Origin: Viola odorata
Taxonomy: Eukaryota; Streptophyta; Magnoliopsida; Malpighiales; Violaceae
Assembly: GCA_963691705.1 (NCBI GenBank)
Contig: OY829543.1
Location: forward strand, 49,208,564 to 49,272,563
Length of the DNA stretch: 64,000 nt
Reading direction: 5' to 3'
The notes under the pieces were generated by a model. That model ran no database searches. It worked only from the letters and a program-made list of their open reading frames with translations, and was not told the DNA's origin. Below, one piece after another: positions 60,610 through 64,000 of this stretch. The first letter of the stretch is position 1. Each line of letters begins with the position of its first letter. The translations under genes were made by a program, and so were the position numbers.

Positions 60610-60715
60610 CTTTGCTGTTCTTCTTCTCTTCTTGTTATTAGCGGTGTAACTAATACTAATCAGAAATCCAGAAATACAGAAATTCTTTCAATTCAGCAGC
60701 GAGAGAGACATGTCT

Positions 60716-60724
60716 TATATATAT
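60716..60724 (-). promoter_or_regulatory. Candidate TATA box of the DUF639 gene
   Basis: TATATATA about 110 bp upstream of the start codon on the minus strand. Confidence 0.5.
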
Positions 60725-60729
60725 GGTAC

Positions 60730-62596
60730 CTGCTTTGGCTGCCACGTTAGGTTAGCCATGCAGACACTTGGTGACACGCCCCTATCTTGCGAACCTCTTG
60801 TACATTTCCTAGCTTTCTAACGAGGATATATAACTTCACTTAGAATCACTAACTTATAACTTGCTTCTTCTTTTCTTTTTAAAACATGGGTAAGGAAATT
60901 TATCTTGTAGCTAATTCACATCTATTTATCTTATTAATTAACTAACCTCATAGCCGTTAGATTTCTTGGTATACTCTTTTTTATTAAAATATATTTTATA
61001 TTTGATTTGAAGTATAATGTAATTGGATCAATTTAATTTTCGGTTTACAATTTTTTTAGTTAATTTGTTGACTTTAAGTAGTTAAATTTAGATTAATTTT
61101 TTTCTTTTAATTTTATAATTTTTGGGGGTTCTGACTTCCGTGTATTATGATGTTAGTTTTAAAATTATTTTATGTTTTCAAATGATAAAATTGTGTTAAC
61201 GTTTATTTTAACTTTTTTTTTCGAAAATTTAAAATAGTATCTAGTTTTGGAATTTAAATTCTCCATACTCATAAAAGTTCTAGGAATGATTAGAAGACTT
61301 CTTTATTTATTATAGAATCAATCTTATTAATTTTAAAAAGTCAAGCTTTGCGCATTATGTTTTTAATAACCTTTGAAAAAATAAAAATTGATCACGAACA
61401 CATAAAAAACAATTCTTCTAATGCCAAGACACTAATTTATATATCATTGCATAAAAATATAAAATTTGCATCACTTTAGTGTTTCATATGGTTTGTAAAA
61501 CCATTTCTGCAAACAAAGCGTGAATTTAATTATGTAAAAAATATGAAAAAAGTTGAAACCTATTATGTAAAAATATAAATTAAATACGTTCGGTAGGGAT
61601 GCAAATTGTGCAATGCCGATCTCATAACCTGCGCCAGTGATAAAATAAATTAGTTCATTCGAAGAAGAATATCTTAAAAAAATTAAATATTAAAAAACTT
61701 AATTAAATCTATTAAAGATGTAGTGATCAAATTTTCCTTTCATCAAACTAACCCAAATATTAATCAAACTTTTACCTTTTTCTTAACAAATAATTTACTA
61801 CGACACATGGTTCCATCAATATCTTATGGGTCTAGTGGGGAGAAATAAAGTAAATATGTATAAAATAAATAAACAAAAAAGTTAACCAAATTAAAATTGA
61901 AACTAACTTTAGTTTCTATTATCATTTATAAATATCACATTCAATGAACATTTGTAAATAAAATGAAAAGTTTGTGAAGATTTATATATAAAATTATGAC
62001 TTTTCGTATTTTTGAAATTTAATTTTTTCAAATTTTATAACTTGTATCATAAATTTTTGTAAAATAAATAAATAAATTTAAATTAATTCAATTTAATAAT
62101 CAAATTTAAAGGTTTTTAAATTACTTAATTAATATGTTGTTATTATTTACTATATCTCGCATGAAATGCCACATGTCAAACTTTAAAATATTGAATAGAC
62201 ACATGGCATCATGAAATAGTTAAAGAATCCTATGCAGTTTATTTTCAAACCACCGTAGAATTCCACTACATCATTTATATATATATATATATAAGCCACC
62301 TGTATTATAAGCAATTATTTGTAAATAAATATTAAAATCACATATTTATTTTCTCATAATAGGTACTCCAGTGTTTACAAGATAGTATATTTTATCCGAA
62401 GTCAAATAAATATCGTAACTTTTGGTCAGCCATGAGAGTACTAGATTTACCAACAGACAATTCAGGAGGTTTAGTACCCATTAAACTAAATTAAACTAAT
62501 CTCTACAGTAAATCTGATCTGGGTATCATCGTTATTCTTCACACTACGCATTACGCGAGAGCCAGAGGAGCAAAACATAGCAAGTTCACTGTAATC
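60730..62596. other. Intergenic between divergent DUF639 and FIP2-like genes
   Basis: Very AT-rich, no gene, (AT)n at 62276-62292. 62460-62596 is the likely leader of the BTB gene. Confidence 0.5.
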
Positions 62597-63753
62597 ATGA
62601 AAAGCGCTAATAATCCATCTCTCGTCCTTCTTAACATCGGTCTGTTCTCTTCCTCTCCTCCTTGTTTTTTGATTCCTTTTTCGAATCACATGTTAAATCT
62701 AGTATTTGCTTTTGTTAGAATTGGATGTGTGGCTGTTGGAAATGAATGTTTTTTGTTTCTGTTTATTGATAGGTGGGAAGAAATTTTGTACAACTGTAGA
62801 TACATTGACGCAGCGGGAGCCTGATTCCATGCTTGCTGCTATGTTTAGTGGTCGGCATACTGTGTGTGAGGATCCGGAGGAGGTATTTACTGGGTTGATT
62901 ACTGTTTCATTGTACTTCGTTTGTGCCAATGTTCTGTCATTTCTTGAATTTCATTCGATGGGGCTCTTTAATATGACCGCCCGTGGACACTCTCTAGCTT
63001 GATAGCCTTACATTTCGTTTTTGGGAGGGAATGAATCAATGAAATGTGAAAATGAAACACTAGAAATCCGAATTGAAACTTTATTGGATCAAACATGCAT
63101 GCTTCTATCCCAAGCCAAACATATCATAACATTTCTTTTAGTGCAAATATATTGTGAGAGATTTTGCTCAAGATGTTCATAATGGAGAATCTTACTTCTG
63201 ATTGAGTTATGTTATGTTTCTGAATTGTGATTATGTTGAAGTGTTTCAGGGATATGTCTTCATTGATAGGGATGGGAAGCATTTCCGACACATTCTGAAT
63301 TGGTTGAGGGATGGTGTGGTTCCTTTACTAACGGATGCCGGATATTCGGAGCTTTTCCGTGAAGCAGAATACTATCAACTACTTGTATGTGGTTACATTC
63401 TTTCTTTTCTCTCTTCTGGTTCTGTGAACGCACCATGGAGATTACCATAGATTGATAATGCTTTTTTATTCTTTCCTTTTTATTATTATTATTATTTTAG
63501 TTTTGATGACTTTTATTTTGTTCCCCTCAGTATCTAGTTCTTTGAATTAGTTGCTGTATGCATGCTTCATTCTTCTTTTTTTCTTTCTGTTTTTTGGTAT
63601 CAGGGTCTCATAGAAGGGATCAACTCTTCTTTGAATAAGAGGAGGGATGGGGATGATGCTGAATTAACAAGGACAGATATCATCAAGTGTATACAGTCTG
63701 AGAAAGTGCGATTTCGAGGGGTTAATCTCTCTGGGCTTGATCTTTCTAAACTT
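62597..63753 (+). CDS. BTB/POZ and pentapeptide-repeat protein (FIP2/At5g55000-like), 5' part
   Basis: Exons 62597-62639, 62773-62882, 63250-63384 and 63604-63753 join in phase; the next intron (GTAAG at 63754) runs past the window end. The protein starts MKSANNPSLVLLNIGGKKFC, with a KCTD-type BTB domain (TTVDTLTQREPDSMLAAMF ... GYVFIDRDGKHFRHILNWLRDG ... ELFREAEYYQLL), then FRGVNLSGLDLSKL, the first pentapeptide repeats. In Arabidopsis FIP2 binds the formin AFH1 and may serve as a cullin-3 adaptor. About the first 145 residues are visible; the rest of the pentapeptide region is outside. The short first exon with a phase-1 intron is clear from the GG split codon. Confidence 0.92.
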
Positions 63754-64000
63754 GTAAGTTTTTTCTTGTGCTCACGCTAGGATTATTTTTGTTTATTTTA
63801 TCGTCATAAAAGCTCCTCATCTTTTATTTTTTTATGGACATCACTCTTTGACCACTTTATCTATTTACTTTGTCTTCTAGATTTAGCTAGCATAAAATGC
63901 CTTAATTATACTCGTGAAAATTGCAATGACATGCTATGTTCTGCATACCTATACGTCATGGATTAGTTTGTTAAGACATGTATAATGTATTACGGGAACT

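Overview
The window is nuclear DNA of a eudicot plant, probably a host of arbuscular mycorrhizal fungi. The evidence is GT-AG introns in AT-rich sequence, plant-only families (BAHD acyltransferase, DUF639, histidine-rich dehydrin, DRB dsRNA-binding protein, plant-type cobalamin-independent methionine synthase), a full-length VAPYRIN gene (missing from lineages that lost the symbiosis, such as Brassicaceae) and many plant-type DNA transposons. I could not narrow it to a species. Exon coordinates were worked out by hand from splice sites, reading phase and family similarity.

Layout: 82-465, last exon of a nucleolar MIF4G/MA3 protein (NOM1/SGD1-like, +). 641-4599, a Mutator-like element with a FAR1/FRS-type transposase carrying one frameshift. 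5534-12355, a DRB-type gene (-) with three dsRNA-binding domains and duplicated linker exons. 14722-18630 and 25985-29889, two methionine synthase genes (-) with identical 11-exon structure, each coding 765 aa. Between them lie an intronless BAHD acyltransferase (20476-22002, -), a duplicated copy of its 3' flank, and a Harbinger-like element that carries pieces resembling a wall-associated-kinase ectodomain and a glutamine-rich ORF.

31-44 kb holds no convincing gene and is full of transposable elements: Stowaway-like, fold-back, pogo/Emigrant-like, Harbinger-like and hAT-like elements, and a non-coding LTR retroelement with an unusual inverted LTR end. 44527-46131 is VAPYRIN (-). 47594-47887 is a HIRD11-like dehydrin (-). 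48-54 kb holds further nested elements, including hAT-like elements with tRNA-like sequences. 54751-56529 is a short p23 co-chaperone gene (+). 57052-60609 is a ten-exon DUF639 gene (-). 62597 onward is the start of a BTB/pentapeptide-repeat (FIP2-like) gene (+) that runs off the window.

The genes are not an operon or an evident cluster. They are independent housekeeping, stress and symbiosis genes. The structure of interest is the layering of mobile elements and local duplications, several with exact target-site duplications that let insertion order be read.
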